Below are positions 1-11,100 of a DNA stretch of 64,000 nt, one piece after another. The translations under genes were made by a program, and so were the position numbers. The stretch is from positions 4,359,349 through 4,423,348 of the forward strand of contig NC_033637.1 in the NCBI RefSeq assembly GCF_001540865.1, read 5' to 3'. This stretch comes from Ananas comosus (taxonomy: Eukaryota; Streptophyta; Magnoliopsida; Poales; Bromeliaceae). Each line of letters opens with the position of its first letter. The stretch's first letter is position 1. Below the pieces are notes generated by a model that did not search any database, had not been told where the DNA came from, and worked only from the letters and a program-made list of their open reading frames with translations.

Positions 1-178
1 TCTTTTTTTTTATTTTAATGGAAAGGAGTTGTAAGGTCAAAATGCTTAGATTAGATAGGGATCGTAACGAGGACGGCAGATGTGGACCGTCAGATCTTAA
101 AACAAGTTACATGTAACTAAGATTTTTAGGATCCAAAACGTGTTCTTTTATGAACATTTGCGCTCTCTTCTTCGTACT
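1..178. other. Intergenic, no feature seen
   Basis: AT-rich sequence. No coding region, RNA gene or recognisable repeat is visible before the first MITE. Confidence 0.5.
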
Positions 179-352
179 GGGGATGTCAATGAATACAGAT
201 ATCTGAAATTTTATTTGAATCCAAACTCAAATGAAGCGGATTTATTTGATACTAAATGGATATTAATTTTTAGATATGGAATTTTTATTGTACCCAAATG
301 AATCCGAACCCGACCCGAACTTGTAAATAATTTATATTATATAATATATATN

Positions 353-390
<38 letters not shown>

Positions 391-644
391 TTTGATGTTA
401 TATTTGAATTTATATTTTAAATATTTAGATTTAATGTAATATGTTTTGAAATTGTAAAGAGAAATAATTATTTTGTATTCGAATTTTCGGGTTCGGATTT
501 CGAATTTTTAGTCGGGCTCGGATTTGAATATGGATTTTTAAAATCCGTCTGATTCAGATTTGGGTTCGAATTTTGGGTTTCGGATTTAGTAGTTAGATTC
601 GAATTTTTAAAAATTTACCCCGAATCCGACGCATTAACATCCCC
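179..644. repeat. MITE family D, copy 1
   Basis: The ends are inverted: ggggatgtcaa on the left and ttaacatcccc on the right. The inside is rich in ggttcgga/tccgaacc-type words around an AT core with a (TA)n run. Two more copies are at 5962-6417 and 14480-14957, which share the core and the end motif. The last three bases before the element (act) recur after it, but no long target duplication is clear here. One undetermined base (n) is at 352 inside the (TA)n run. No protein is encoded. Confidence 0.7.
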
Positions 645-1742
645 ACTTTTTATTGGTACTGTACTCTGATATAGTTTTGTTTCGTAAAAAGATCATTTGC
701 ATGTTGTTGATATATTAGTAAATTTATGCATTAGTTTAGACTCAGTGCATGAATTTTTTATAATTTTACATATTATGGGCGCTAATTTATTAACAACTTA
801 GAAGGTTAATATGCGCAATAATCCGTATACTTGATGATATTGTAACTTGATTATTTTAAATTTTTTTTACTTTTATATTTTAATTATTGAATTTTTAGGT
901 ACTGTGATATTAGCAGTTTTGAAATTTATATTGACAGATATATTCACTGAATTTAGTCATTAATAGATTCATTAAATATCATATGCACATCGCAAATTTA
1001 ATATTTTATTATACTATATTATATATTATAATTTTTGACTTTTTAGAAAATTTTACTTTTAATTTGAAATATTTTGCTATCTTGTTTAACAAATGTGTCA
1101 TTTTAATAGTACACAGTACGATCATTACGAAGAAAATTTAACTTTTTAATTTTTTTTTGGTACTTGAAAATCAAGAATTCGAACAGTAGTCATTAATATA
1201 TGAAAATTTAAAAATTATTCTATAAAGTACAAAAAAAAAAGAAAAAGAAGAAGGGTTGAGGTACAATATTGGGATAGGTCAAGGACTATTCATGCATTTT
1301 AAATCGTAAAATATCAATGTAAAAAGAGGGGAGGGGGAAACGTGGTTTATATACGGGGGAATCGTTTCCCTTGGGGATTACTTTTCTTAGGACAAAAATA
1401 CCCTTCAACTTCGGTGGTATTTACGAGAATGTATACGGAGGGGACATGGGCTCGGAGGGGTAGGTCGGGTCATTGGGCGGGACGATGGCGTCATGCTTAC
1501 AGCTGGTGAGCATCAACGCCTCCGTAGGAGCAGTGAAATGACGGGTTTGCCCTTACGGCTTTACCGATATTACGTGCATGCCCTTATTCAGGTACCATTG
1601 TACCATTGCCCTTTCCATTGTGTTATCATTTATTAAAAGAAAGGGACGGATCGGGTAAAATTTAAAAATAAATTTAAGAGTAAAAACTATAAAATACTTT
1701 TTTAAAAAATTTGAGGCTCATAATTATTGTATTAGATTTTTT
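645..1742. other. Intergenic AT-rich DNA with a GC-richer patch
   Basis: No gene is supported. A GC-richer patch at about 1380-1640 has no long open frame, no splice-consistent exon and no recognised motif. It could be an old gene or element fragment. Confidence 0.45.
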
Positions 1743-2265
1743 AGGAAAAACTTCAGATACCACCCTGCCATTTCGCACTTTCTTACTGTAGTATCCTGTG
1801 GTTTAAAGTGTTTCAAGTTAGTATCCTGTAGTTTTGCATTTTCTCACTTTAGTACCTTATGGTTTAAAGTGTATTAAGCTAGTGCTCTGTGATTTTATTT
1901 TTATTTTTTGTATCAAGTTAGTATCCTGTGGTTTCATTTTTATCTTTTTATTATTCATTTCAGAGTTTTTTTTTCGTTAAATCAGTGACAAAGTTAAAAC
2001 TAAAGGGCACTAAAATGAATATTCGATAAACCTAGATAGAATATATGAAGTTTTTTATATATAATTTATCGAAATATTAAACCACATGATACTAAAGTGA
2101 GAAAGTGCGAAATTACAAAGTACTAACTTGATACACTTAAACCGCATGATATTAAAGTGAGAAAGTGCGAAACCACATAGTACTAATTTGATACATTTTA
2201 AACTATAGGATATTAAAGTGAGAAAGTGCGAAACCACGGGTAGTATTTTAAGTTTTACTAATTTT
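1743..2265. repeat. Foldback MITE family E, copy 1
   Basis: The left end (aaacttcagataccaccc, then ttcgcactttct) is the reverse complement of the right end (gaaagtgcgaaaccac, gggtagtattttaagttt). Inside are repeated words such as ctttagtacc and ttaaagtgtatcaa in both orientations. The flanks attttttag and attttttaa suggest a 9-bp target duplication with one mismatch, as in Mutator-like elements. A short open frame on the minus strand at 2055-2309 is only the repeat read through. Related copies are at 7142-12490 (split), 34640-34715 (fragment) and 42665-43052. Confidence 0.65.
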
Positions 2266-3508
2266 TTAAAATATAACTTTTTTTGATAAAATTTTGCATT
2301 GTCCAACAATAAAGGCTTAATTCAGAAATGTATTCTTCAAAACGTGCGTGTTGCATTGTCTCCTTTTTAAAAAAAAAATCAAATTGACGATTTAGTATAT
2401 TTTAAATAATTAAAATTAAAATATATAATTTTTTTAAATTATATTAAAATTTATAAAACAAATGCAAAATAAATGGTTAAAATCAAAAAGCCAGAGCTAT
2501 TGATTGCTCTTGATCTAAATAGTGAGCTTATACACAGTTAAACTAAGAAGCACAATATTGTTTATTGTTAAAATTATCAATTTTGAAGCTTTTTTATTGC
2601 ACCGTATATGCGGTCAAAAATTACAAAATTTAATTTTTAAAATATTTAAATGCTCTCAAGTAGGGTAAATTTATGTTTAATAAAAAAAATTAAATATTTT
2701 AAATTTTGTTCAAAACATTGTATGCCGTCGATTCGAAAGCTTTATAATTAAAAAAGACTGATAAATATAAAGACGATCGTATTGATAATATAAACTAATT
2801 ATGATTTTATATAATCAATTGGTGTCCGCTGCACGGGAGCGAGGAGCAAAGTTGAGAATGCAATTGCAAATTGTAGAAAAATTAAAAGACTAAAATGCTT
2901 AAGGCTTCATTTGGTATTGAGTTCTATCTGATATTATTAGATAAAATGAAGTTAAGATAAAAGTATATAGAAATATACTTCTACGTTCTTCGATAGGATC
3001 GTAAAAAATATATCATAACTGACTCATCGCGAAATGCGAAACGTAATATTATGTACGTAAATAAATATAATATTTTTTTCATCATACTTTTTTACTGCAC
3101 GTAACACAATCTCTTCGCAATTTCAAATGAAATCTAAGTAAAAGGTTTAAAAAGCTAATTTGGATTGCATAAAAATTTATGGATTTATTCATGCACTTCA
3201 CTAAAACTCATTTTCGCTTTTTTTTAAAATTATTATTGCAATGGTCATTGGAATTGAATGGTTACAGGAGAAGTTCGAACAATAAATTTTGATTACATAC
3301 AATTCGGTCGCTTAAAGCATACACATACAATGTTCAATAACTATTATTGTGACTAAGGTCAATCTGATTTTTGTCACCTGATATCATTTTGTGAATCATT
3401 AATGCTAATTATTACTCCAAATACATAAGCTAATAACATATACAAGTGTAATTCTCACATGTTTTATAATCCTATCCAACAAGTAATATGAAAAAAAATA
3501 ATAATAAC
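2266..3508. other. Intergenic AT-rich DNA
   Basis: AT-rich with many A and T runs. No coding region, RNA gene or clear repeat was found. Confidence 0.5.
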
Positions 3509-4508
3509 ATTTTATTTTCTCTCCATATATTATATTATATTATATATGTGTCGCATGTCATTTGTGTTTTATTCCGACACAGTTTGGGAAGAAGATGCCA
3601 AAATTGCCGCCCCCGAATTGATTTCCAATAGTTTTTTCTTTTTCTTTTTTTCTTGAGCACAAGCCAAGTAGCTACAATCTAAAATAAACTTTAAAATTAG
3701 AGCATTTTTGTTTTTTCATTCAATGTTGTAAACATCAAAATAAACTTTTGAATTCCAAAATTCCATATTTTTGAAATTTAAGGCAATTAAAAAAATCTGA
3801 AAAAAAAAGTTGTTTTTTTTTTAGAATACTGAAAAAAAAAAGTTGTTGGAGCTGTTATGAACGGATCTAGACTATATGCGCGCTTTATTTTCTCTCCATA
3901 TATTATATTATATTATATTATATGAATTGAGCTCCTATGCTTTTAAAAGTATCAAATTGTTGATGCTTGTAGATTTTTAGCGATTGGATTAAGAGATATG
4001 CGGTTAGGATGATGTGGATTCCCTAGGGTTGAGTGGGTGATTGGTTGAATAGTATAATCTAATGGTTAAAAATGATCCGAGGAGTAGATCTAACAGTAAA
4101 AACTTACAAGCACTAAGTGCTTGGTGCTTTTACAAACACTATAGCTGGACTCTATATTATGTATGTGTCGCATGTCATTTGTGTTTTAGGAGGTGTTTGG
4201 CCTAATTTTTAAAAAGCACTTTTGGGTTGAAAAGTAATTTGGTAAGAATATGCCAAAATTGCCGCCTCTGAATTGATTTCCAGTAGTTTCTTTTTTTTTT
4301 TTTTTTAATTTGAACACAAGCCAAGTAGCTACAATCTAAAATAAACTTCAAAATTAGAGCATTTTTGTTTTTTCATTCAATGTTGTAAACATCAAAATAA
4401 ACTTTTGAATTCCAAAATTTCATATTTTTGAAATTTAAGGCAATTAAAAAAATCTGAAAAAAAAAAAGTTGTTGGAGCTGTTATGAATGGATCTAGACTT
4501 TATGCGCG
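3509..4508. repeat. Local tandem duplication, second copy interrupted
   Basis: A unit of about 375 bp at 3509-3885 (opening ttattttctctccatatatt, closing gatctagactatatgcgcgc) recurs at about 3886-4508. The second copy carries MITE family B (3924-4152). It also has a short replaced segment near 4190-4240, where copy 1 reads attccgacacagtttggg. Shared blocks include gtgtcgcatgtcatttgtg and cacaagccaagtagctacaa. No protein is encoded. Confidence 0.75.
3924..4152. repeat. MITE family B, copy 1
   Basis: The ends are imperfect inverted repeats: gagctcctatgcttttaaaag on the left and cttttacaaacactatagct on the right. The body matches the copies at 15816-16067 and 20891-21083, with words such as atcatactattcaacca read on the opposite strand. 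It sits in a (TA)-rich target and interrupts the second unit of the local duplication. Confidence 0.65.
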
Positions 4509-4690
4509 CTTTAAATATATTTTGATCCGTGACGACAAAATAGAGCGACACGCATTTGTGCGCGTGTGCGAGTGCGCACGTGTCTGAGAGAGCTCTAAAA
4601 TCCAACTTTAGCACTTTTTTTCTTTTTTCGCCTACTGGCTGAATTTTAGCAGCATTTCAACTTATAGAATGTTTAATACAATTTAAATTT
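4509..4690. other. Intergenic, no feature seen
   Basis: A short stretch rich in gcgtgtgcg-type words. No gene or repeat is recognised. Confidence 0.4.
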
Positions 4691-5229
4691 GAGTGCGTCC
4701 AGTATGCTTCGGTAGTACAGAGCGCTCCGTGCTTTCAAGTTATTTTTAATATTTAGACTTTCGAATCGACGATCGGCTCTGTTAGACTTGATCTAGAGTA
4801 TTTAAAATATCTAGAAAATAAATTTTACGATTTTTTGATATCATTTGCTTAGTGATCGAAGTGGCTCAAAATCAACGGCTGAAAATAAAAATCTTATAAA
4901 ATATGTTGATATGACATTAAAATTTTAGATCAAAGTTATTGATCTTATTTTATATGATATAAAAAATTTTCTATCAAAATTTCATATGATTTGGATATTT
5001 CTACACCGTTAAACTTGCAAACGGCTCACCACGGCCATTAAAATTATTGATTTTGAGCCCCTTCGATCACTAGGCAAATAATATCGAAAAATCACAAAAT
5101 TTATTTTCTAGGTACTTCAAATACTCTAGATCAACTCTAACGGAGCCGATCATCGATTCGAAAGTCCGAATATCGAAAATAATTTAGAAGTATGGAGGGC
5201 TCCGTACTTCCATAAGCATATCAGCCCAT
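4691..5229. repeat. Long foldback MITE family A, copy 1
   Basis: The element reads nearly as one long hairpin. The left arm runs from agtatgcttcggtagtac through gctctgttagacttgatcta and ttgcttagtgatcgaagtgg. The right arm returns as cccttcgatcactaggcaaa, tagatcaactctaacggagc and cttccataagcatatc. Related copies are at 12948-13492, 13904-14448 and 14470-15498. No protein is encoded. Such long inverted repeats often produce hairpin RNA and small RNAs, but that is inference. Confidence 0.75.
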
Positions 5230-5961
5230 TCTTTAAATTTTGCCCCTTATGATCTGCTGACACCTCACATCACCTTTTGGTTTCGGAGAGCTCATTAAAT
5301 CTTAATATTTTAGAGGTTTAATTCATATTTTTCTATTAAGTAATTACGAAAAGAGTAATCTTTTGAGTAAACAAAAAAAAAATTCTTCAAAATTGTTAAT
5401 TTTTTTTTTTTTCTATATGGCACTTAAATTTGATATCATCAAATTTTAAAATTCAATTGCTACTCAACTCTATAAGAAGGATTTTTTGAGTTAGCCAAAA
5501 AAAAAAAAAAAAAAGCTCTTAATTCAAAATACATTAAAAAACCATTTTTTTCATTAAAAAGAAAGGGAGTATTGGATTTTTTTTTTTTTTTTGATGAACC
5601 GCAACGGAGCCCCCAAGGGCAAAAATGTAAAATCAAAATGATGTCCCATGAATAACGTGATGAGCTTTTTTGGCCACTGACGTTTAAAAAAGAAAAAAAA
5701 AACTTTTGGTTTCCGTAGGGGGCAGGGAAACCCTTTTTTAATTTTTTTTTTTTTTTTTTACAAAGTAAAAGATGAAATAATAAATTAGGAAAAATCTACG
5801 GGGCAAAAAGCAAAAGAGATCTCTTACACAAGTTACTCAATTTTGCTTTCCCATGCAAGTTACGTATGAAGAGATATTTAATATTTTTTCAGTTGCGGCT
5901 GAATTTTTTAGAATTTTTTTCTAATTATTTTCTAATGTAAAACATAAGATAATTAGAAGTT
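5230..5961. other. Intergenic DNA with A and T runs
   Basis: No gene is supported. Several runs of 10-18 A or T occur, plus a somewhat GC-richer part at 5590-5730 without an open frame. Confidence 0.45.
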
Positions 5962-6417
5962 AGGGATGTTAATACTTATGGATATTCGAAATTTTATCCG
6001 AATCCGAATCGAAACGGAATGGATTTATTCGATGCTAATTAAACAAATATAGTTTCAGATATAGATATCAAAAATAAAAATCCGATGAAAATAAATTCGA
6101 ATATGAATTTTGACTGTACCTAACCCGATCCGAACCTAACCCAAATTCGACCCGAACCCGAATTTATTTTACATTATATATAATATGTATATAAAAATTT
6201 GATGTTATATTTGAATTTATATTTTAAAATTTTAGATTTAATATAATATATTTTGAAATATTGAAAAGAAAAATAATTATTTTGAGTTTCAAATTTTTGG
6301 TCGGGTTCAGGTTTGGATAGGAATTTTTAAAATCCGATAGATTCGGATTTGGATTCGGATTTTGGATTTGAATTCAGGTTCAGGTTCGGGTTTGAATCCG
6401 ACCCGTTTGACATTTCT
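5962..6417. repeat. MITE family D, copy 2
   Basis: It starts agggatgttaata and ends tttgacatttct, with the same tccgaatccgaa-rich arms and AT core as copy 1. The flanks attagaagtt (5952-5961) and attagaagct (6418-6427) form a 10-bp target duplication with one mismatch. That length fits Mutator-like transposases. Confidence 0.75.
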
Positions 6418-6968
6418 ATTAGAAGCTTCTAATTATAGCTTTATTTTAAAGTTTTAGAAACCAAATTTAACTCTAAAACTCGGTTACTTTTTCTCTTCCC
6501 TTTTTATTCATTCTTTATTTTTTATAAACACAAATTTCATGCTCTGATGAAGTAAAGTGGCCAAATTTCATTATTTACAAATTTTATTACGCATTTTTTT
6601 ATTTATTAATAAGAAGAGGTCAATACTTTTGTGTAATTATTATATAAAATATACAATTAAAAATTAGAAAATAATAATGATGATAACAATGTCAAATAAG
6701 ACTTAGTTTTTTTTTTTTTTTTCCTTTGTTAATGAAATAATTGTTCTACTTCTCACTCTAAAACACTCTCTCTCTCTCTCTCTCTCTTTTTTGAGAGATA
6801 GGTAGCAACTCTCTCTCTCTTTTAAACCTTATAAAACAAGGTGATTTTTATGTGGTTATTTATGTTATCTAATTTCTCCCTTTTTTTTTTATTTTTTCTG
6901 GTCAAAGAGGTTTGCGTGTGGGAGTTGAGGAAGGTTTTGTACTTTGTAGGAGAGTGAGAGAAAGAGAG

Positions 6969-7005
<37 letters not shown>

Positions 7006-7141
7006 GATATGTCGAAAGGTACAATAATTGTGCTTTTGATGAGTAGGTCTCTTTTATTTTTGGTAAAAATGTATGGAGATCCTCTCACCTATAAGTAGCT
7101 ATGAAAGAGACCTCCCAAAATAAAATTTTCTTTCATAAACA
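6418..7141. other. Intergenic DNA with (CT)n and (GA)n tracts
   Basis: A (CT)n tract at 6765-6787, another at about 6810-6822 and a (GA)n tract at 6961-7005 face each other and could pair as a hairpin. The words gagagataggtagcaa near 6794 resemble the tail of the SINE family seen elsewhere. The open frame across this stretch is a product of simple repeats. Confidence 0.5.
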
Positions 7142-7223
7142 AAAATAAAAAATAATACTTTAAATATCACTAATGTAGTTCATACTTTTTTTACTTTAGT
7201 ATTCTATAATTTAAAGTGTACCA
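7142..7223. repeat. MITE family E, copy 2, left part
   Basis: This is the left part of a family E foldback repeat, with the words tactttagtattctataa and tttaaagtgtacca. The copia element interrupts it at 7223, and it resumes at 11980. The target word tacca is at 7219-7223 and again at 11980-11984. Confidence 0.65.
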
Positions 7224-7510
7224 TATTGAAGCATCAAATCAAACCACATTGAGCCAGTTCAACCAACTTATTAAATCAAAATCAATTCGGAATCAAGAGG
7301 ACAACCGAACCACACCAAATGATCCAACTGCACCAATCACAACTTGATAGTTTTCGAATTTATAAATTTGTATTCTTGAGAGTGTATGGTTGTAACCTCC
7401 TCCGCAATATAGGAGTAACCTCCTCCACAATAAGTGTGAGAAGTTCTCCTTTATGTGTATAAGTTTCTCAATCGGACATTAATGAAGTGTGTAAGCTTCC
7501 AATTTTTTTA
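7224..7510 (+). repeat. 5' LTR of the copia element
   Basis: A 287-bp repeat identical to 11693-11979 except at three sites: t/c in accaactta(t/c)taaat, g/a in cctcc(g/a)caatat, and t/c close to the 3' end. It begins tattgaagcatc and ends cttccaattttttta. Confidence 0.95.
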
Positions 7511-7523
7511 TGGTATCAGAGCC
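7511..7523 (+). other. Primer binding site, initiator Met-tRNA type
   Basis: The sequence tggtatcagagcc follows directly after the 5' LTR. It matches the usual plant copia primer binding site, complementary to the 3' end of initiator methionine tRNA. Confidence 0.9.
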
Positions 7524-7556
7524 ACGCTAAGGCACCAAAGATCTTAAAAAAAAAAA

Positions 7557-7970
7557 TTGGCATCCTTAGCTAACCCGAAATTTTCCTTTCCCTCCACCAT
7601 TAATGTGGCAAATTTCGTCACATTGAAGCTCAATGACAACAACTATCTGCTCTGGGAAACACAAGTAGTGTCACTGATCGAAAGTCAGGACTTACTTGGT
7701 TTCCTCATGGGGGAGACTATCGCACCACCTAAGATGTCGACTTCAGAAAGTGGAGCCACCGTCAACAACCCAGACTACACATCTTGGGTACGGACCGATC
7801 GCCTTGTGAAATCATGGATCGTGGGCACTCTCTCCGAAGAGGTTCTCGGCCATGCCGTCGGTCTTCAAACTGCAGCTGAAGTGTGGACAGCATTAACCAA
7901 CCACTTCAAGCAGAGCTCGATCGCCCGTGAATTCGACCTACTCGCACAGCTGCAACACATCAGGAAATGA
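7557..7970 (+). pseudogene. Copia gag, N-terminal part, broken
   Basis: An open frame for about 137 residues of plant copia gag (UBN2 / retrotran-gag type), the capsid-like protein that packages the element RNA. Visible family hallmarks are the tract LNDNNYLLWE and the helix segment AAEVWTALTNHF. The frame opens with TTG at 7557, where related elements have ATG. No in-frame ATG lies between the primer binding site and this point. A TGA at 7968-7970 stops the frame in the middle of gag. Translation resumes in the same frame after it with good gag-like sequence, so this is a single substitution and not a frameshift. Confidence 0.85.
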
Positions 7971-8114
7971 AATAATCCTTTACCTACTTACCTTCGTAAT
8001 TTTAAATCAATTTGTGATCAACTGCATGCTATTGGCAAACCTGTTTCGGATTCTACCAAAGTTTTCAGGTTATTAGAAGGGCTCGATGAAAGCTATGAGC
8101 CATTCAAGACGACT

Positions 8115-11100
8115 ATGTTCCGACCTCCTATTCCGCTATATACAGAGGTGGTTCCCCAACTCCAAAGCTATGAATTACGAATCAAGCGACACTCAAGCCC
8201 AGCTCCTGATGTGTCTATGGCTTTTGTGTCACAACGGGGACGCGGAAGCAACCGGCACAGAGGCCGAGGTAGAGGCCATAACTTCAACTCTCGAGGCCGG
8301 GGTTTTCCTCAGACGACCCAAGGTGGCAGATCAGAGGGCTATCAATCTACTCCGCCGCCTGGGGCTGATCGTGCAGCCTTGACTTCCTCTACTGGCAACA
8401 ATCCTCTCACTTGTCAAATTTGTAAAAAGCGAGGCCATGATGCTCTGCGATGCTGGTTTCGATTCGATAACAGCTATCAAAGTGACGACATTCCCCGTGG
8501 TCTAGCTGCTCTCTATATCACTGATGTGCATGATGATGAATGGCATCCCGACACTGGTGCCAATGCTCATATCACAGATAAGCCAGGTAACCTTACTAAC
8601 TTGGTTCCTTATTCTGGATCTGATAGTGTGATGGTAGGAGATGGAACTTCCCTACCGATTACTCATGTGGGTACGGGCTCTTTTGGTAATGGTATTCATC
8701 GCTTTTCGCTTTCTAATGTCCTGGTTGTCCCGCAAATGAAGAAAAATCTTCTCTCTGTTTCCAAATTGACCACAGATCATCCCTGTTATTTTAAATTTGA
8801 TGCATCTGGTTTTTCTATTAAGGATTCCAAGACACACCAAGTACTAATGACGGGAAATAATCATCAAGGGTTGTACACCAATAAAGATCCGCAGCTTGCA
8901 GCTTTCTTCTCTCAGCGAAATAAGGCGACCGATGAACTCACTTGGCATCGTCGATTGGGCCATCCGAATAGCCAAATCTTGCAGCATTTGCGGAGTAATA
9001 ATTTAATTTCAGTAGCTAAGTCTTCTGGCACTTTGTGTACAAGCTGTCAGATCAGCAAAAGTTCAAAATTACCATTCTATATATCTAATTCTCGATGTTC
9101 TTTTCCTTTGAATAAATTACATTGTGATATTTGGGGACCAGCGCCGGTATCTTCAATGCAACAGTTTCGATATTACGTAGTATTTATTGATGATTTTTCT
9201 CGTTACTGTTGGTTATATCCATTGAAGCGCAAATCAGATTTTTTGGATATTTTTCTCACCTTTCAAAAATTGGTTGAAAATCAATTTGAAAGAAAAATTA
9301 AAATTTTTCAATCGGATGGCGGGGGTGAATTCATTAGTAATGCCTTTCTTTCTCATCTTCGCAATTGCGGCATCCAACACCAACTTTCATGTCCGAGCAC
9401 ACCAGAACAGAATGGTGTTGCAGAAAGGAAGCATCGCCACATTGTGGAACTTGGACTCGCTGCACTATTTGAGGCCTCAATGCCCTACTGCTACTGGGTG
9501 GAGGCATTCACCACTATTAATTATTTGATCAATCGGCTTCCGTCTGCAGCACTAGGCAAGAAAAGTCCATATTCAGTTCTTTTCAAAAAGGATCCCGACT
9601 ATTCACATCTTCGTACTTTTGGATCTTGTTGCTTTCCATATCTTCGCAGTTATATGGTGAATAAATTCGACAAACGATCATTGCCTTGTGTCTTTTTAGG
9701 CTACAGTGAGAAACACAAGGGTTATCGCTGTCTTCATCGATCTACCGGTCGTATCTATATTTCTCGACATGTTATTTTTGATGAACATTACTTTCCATTT
9801 GCTACTTCCTCTCAGATCGCTGCTACTTCTATCGGGGATCTCTTGCATTGGGGCTCCACTCTCGGCTCTACTGACTCTACTCAATCTAGCCGAACTTCTC
9901 TATTTGATTCAACTGACTCAAGAGAAGTTGCTCGATTATTCTCCGATGAGGTTGCAACTACTACTTCAACAAACTTGCAACCTACTGATCCTCCCAGCTC
10001 TTCGTCTATGCCTCCAGTCGATGCCGCACCACCTGCGACAGAAGTGGCCACTCCCTCTATGCATCCTATGGTGACCCGCTCCAAGATCGGAATTTTCAAG
10101 CCTAACCCACGGTATGCTAATCTTGCCCTATCATCAATTCCTCTCGAACCGCACACTGTCCAATCGGCTCTTAAGCACTCTGGGTGGACAGCAGTGATGC
10201 GTGAGGAATTGGACGCTCTTGCAACAAATAGAACATGGCAGCTTGTTCCACGGTGTCCCTCGATGAATGTCATCGGATGTAAATGGGTCTTCAAGACAAA
10301 ACTCCATGCGGATGGGTCACTAGATCGACTTAAAGCCCGCCTTGTGGCCAAGGGCTTCCATCAGGAGGAGGGGGTCGACTTTCTTGAGACATTCAGTCCG
10401 GTCGTAAAGCCGGGTACTATTCGTATCGTACTCACTATAGCTACTGTTCGACATTGGCCGATTCGTCAATTGGACGTTAAAAACGCTTTCTTACATGGCG
10501 ACCTCGTAGTACCGGTTTATATGGAGCAACCACCTGGTTTTCGTGACCCGACTTATCCCGATCATGTGTGTTTACTTCGGCGCGCACTGTATGGGCTCAA
10601 GCAAGCTCCTCGGGCATGGTTCGACAAATTCAGTGACTTTCTGATTGGTTATGGGTTCGTTTGTAGTATCTTCGATCCATCATTATTTATCTATCGTCAT
10701 GACAATCATACTATTATTCTACTTCTCTATGTGGATGATATTGTTCTCACAGGTGACTCGCACCAACTTTTAGATCGACTTATTTTTGCTCTTGGTCAGG
10801 TTTTTCCTATGAAAGATTTGGGTCCTCTACATTTCTTCTTGGGGATTGAAGTACACCGCTCTTCAAATGGTTTATTTCTCTCACAACAAAAATACGCTTC
10901 TGATATCTTAACTCGGGCTTCTATGGAGCAATGCAAGCCCATTGCCACCCCTATGACCTCTAAACCACCTCCACTTAAGGAAGGAGACAAACTATATAGT
11001 GACCCCTCGCACTATCGAAGCGTTGTCGGTGCTCTTCAATATCTCACCATTACTCGCCCGGATCTCTCACTCGCGGTCAATGTCGCCTGTCAGCATATGC

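Noticed and set aside
6822..7088. 88-codon minus-strand frame
   Set aside because: Its core is the translation of a (GA)n microsatellite.
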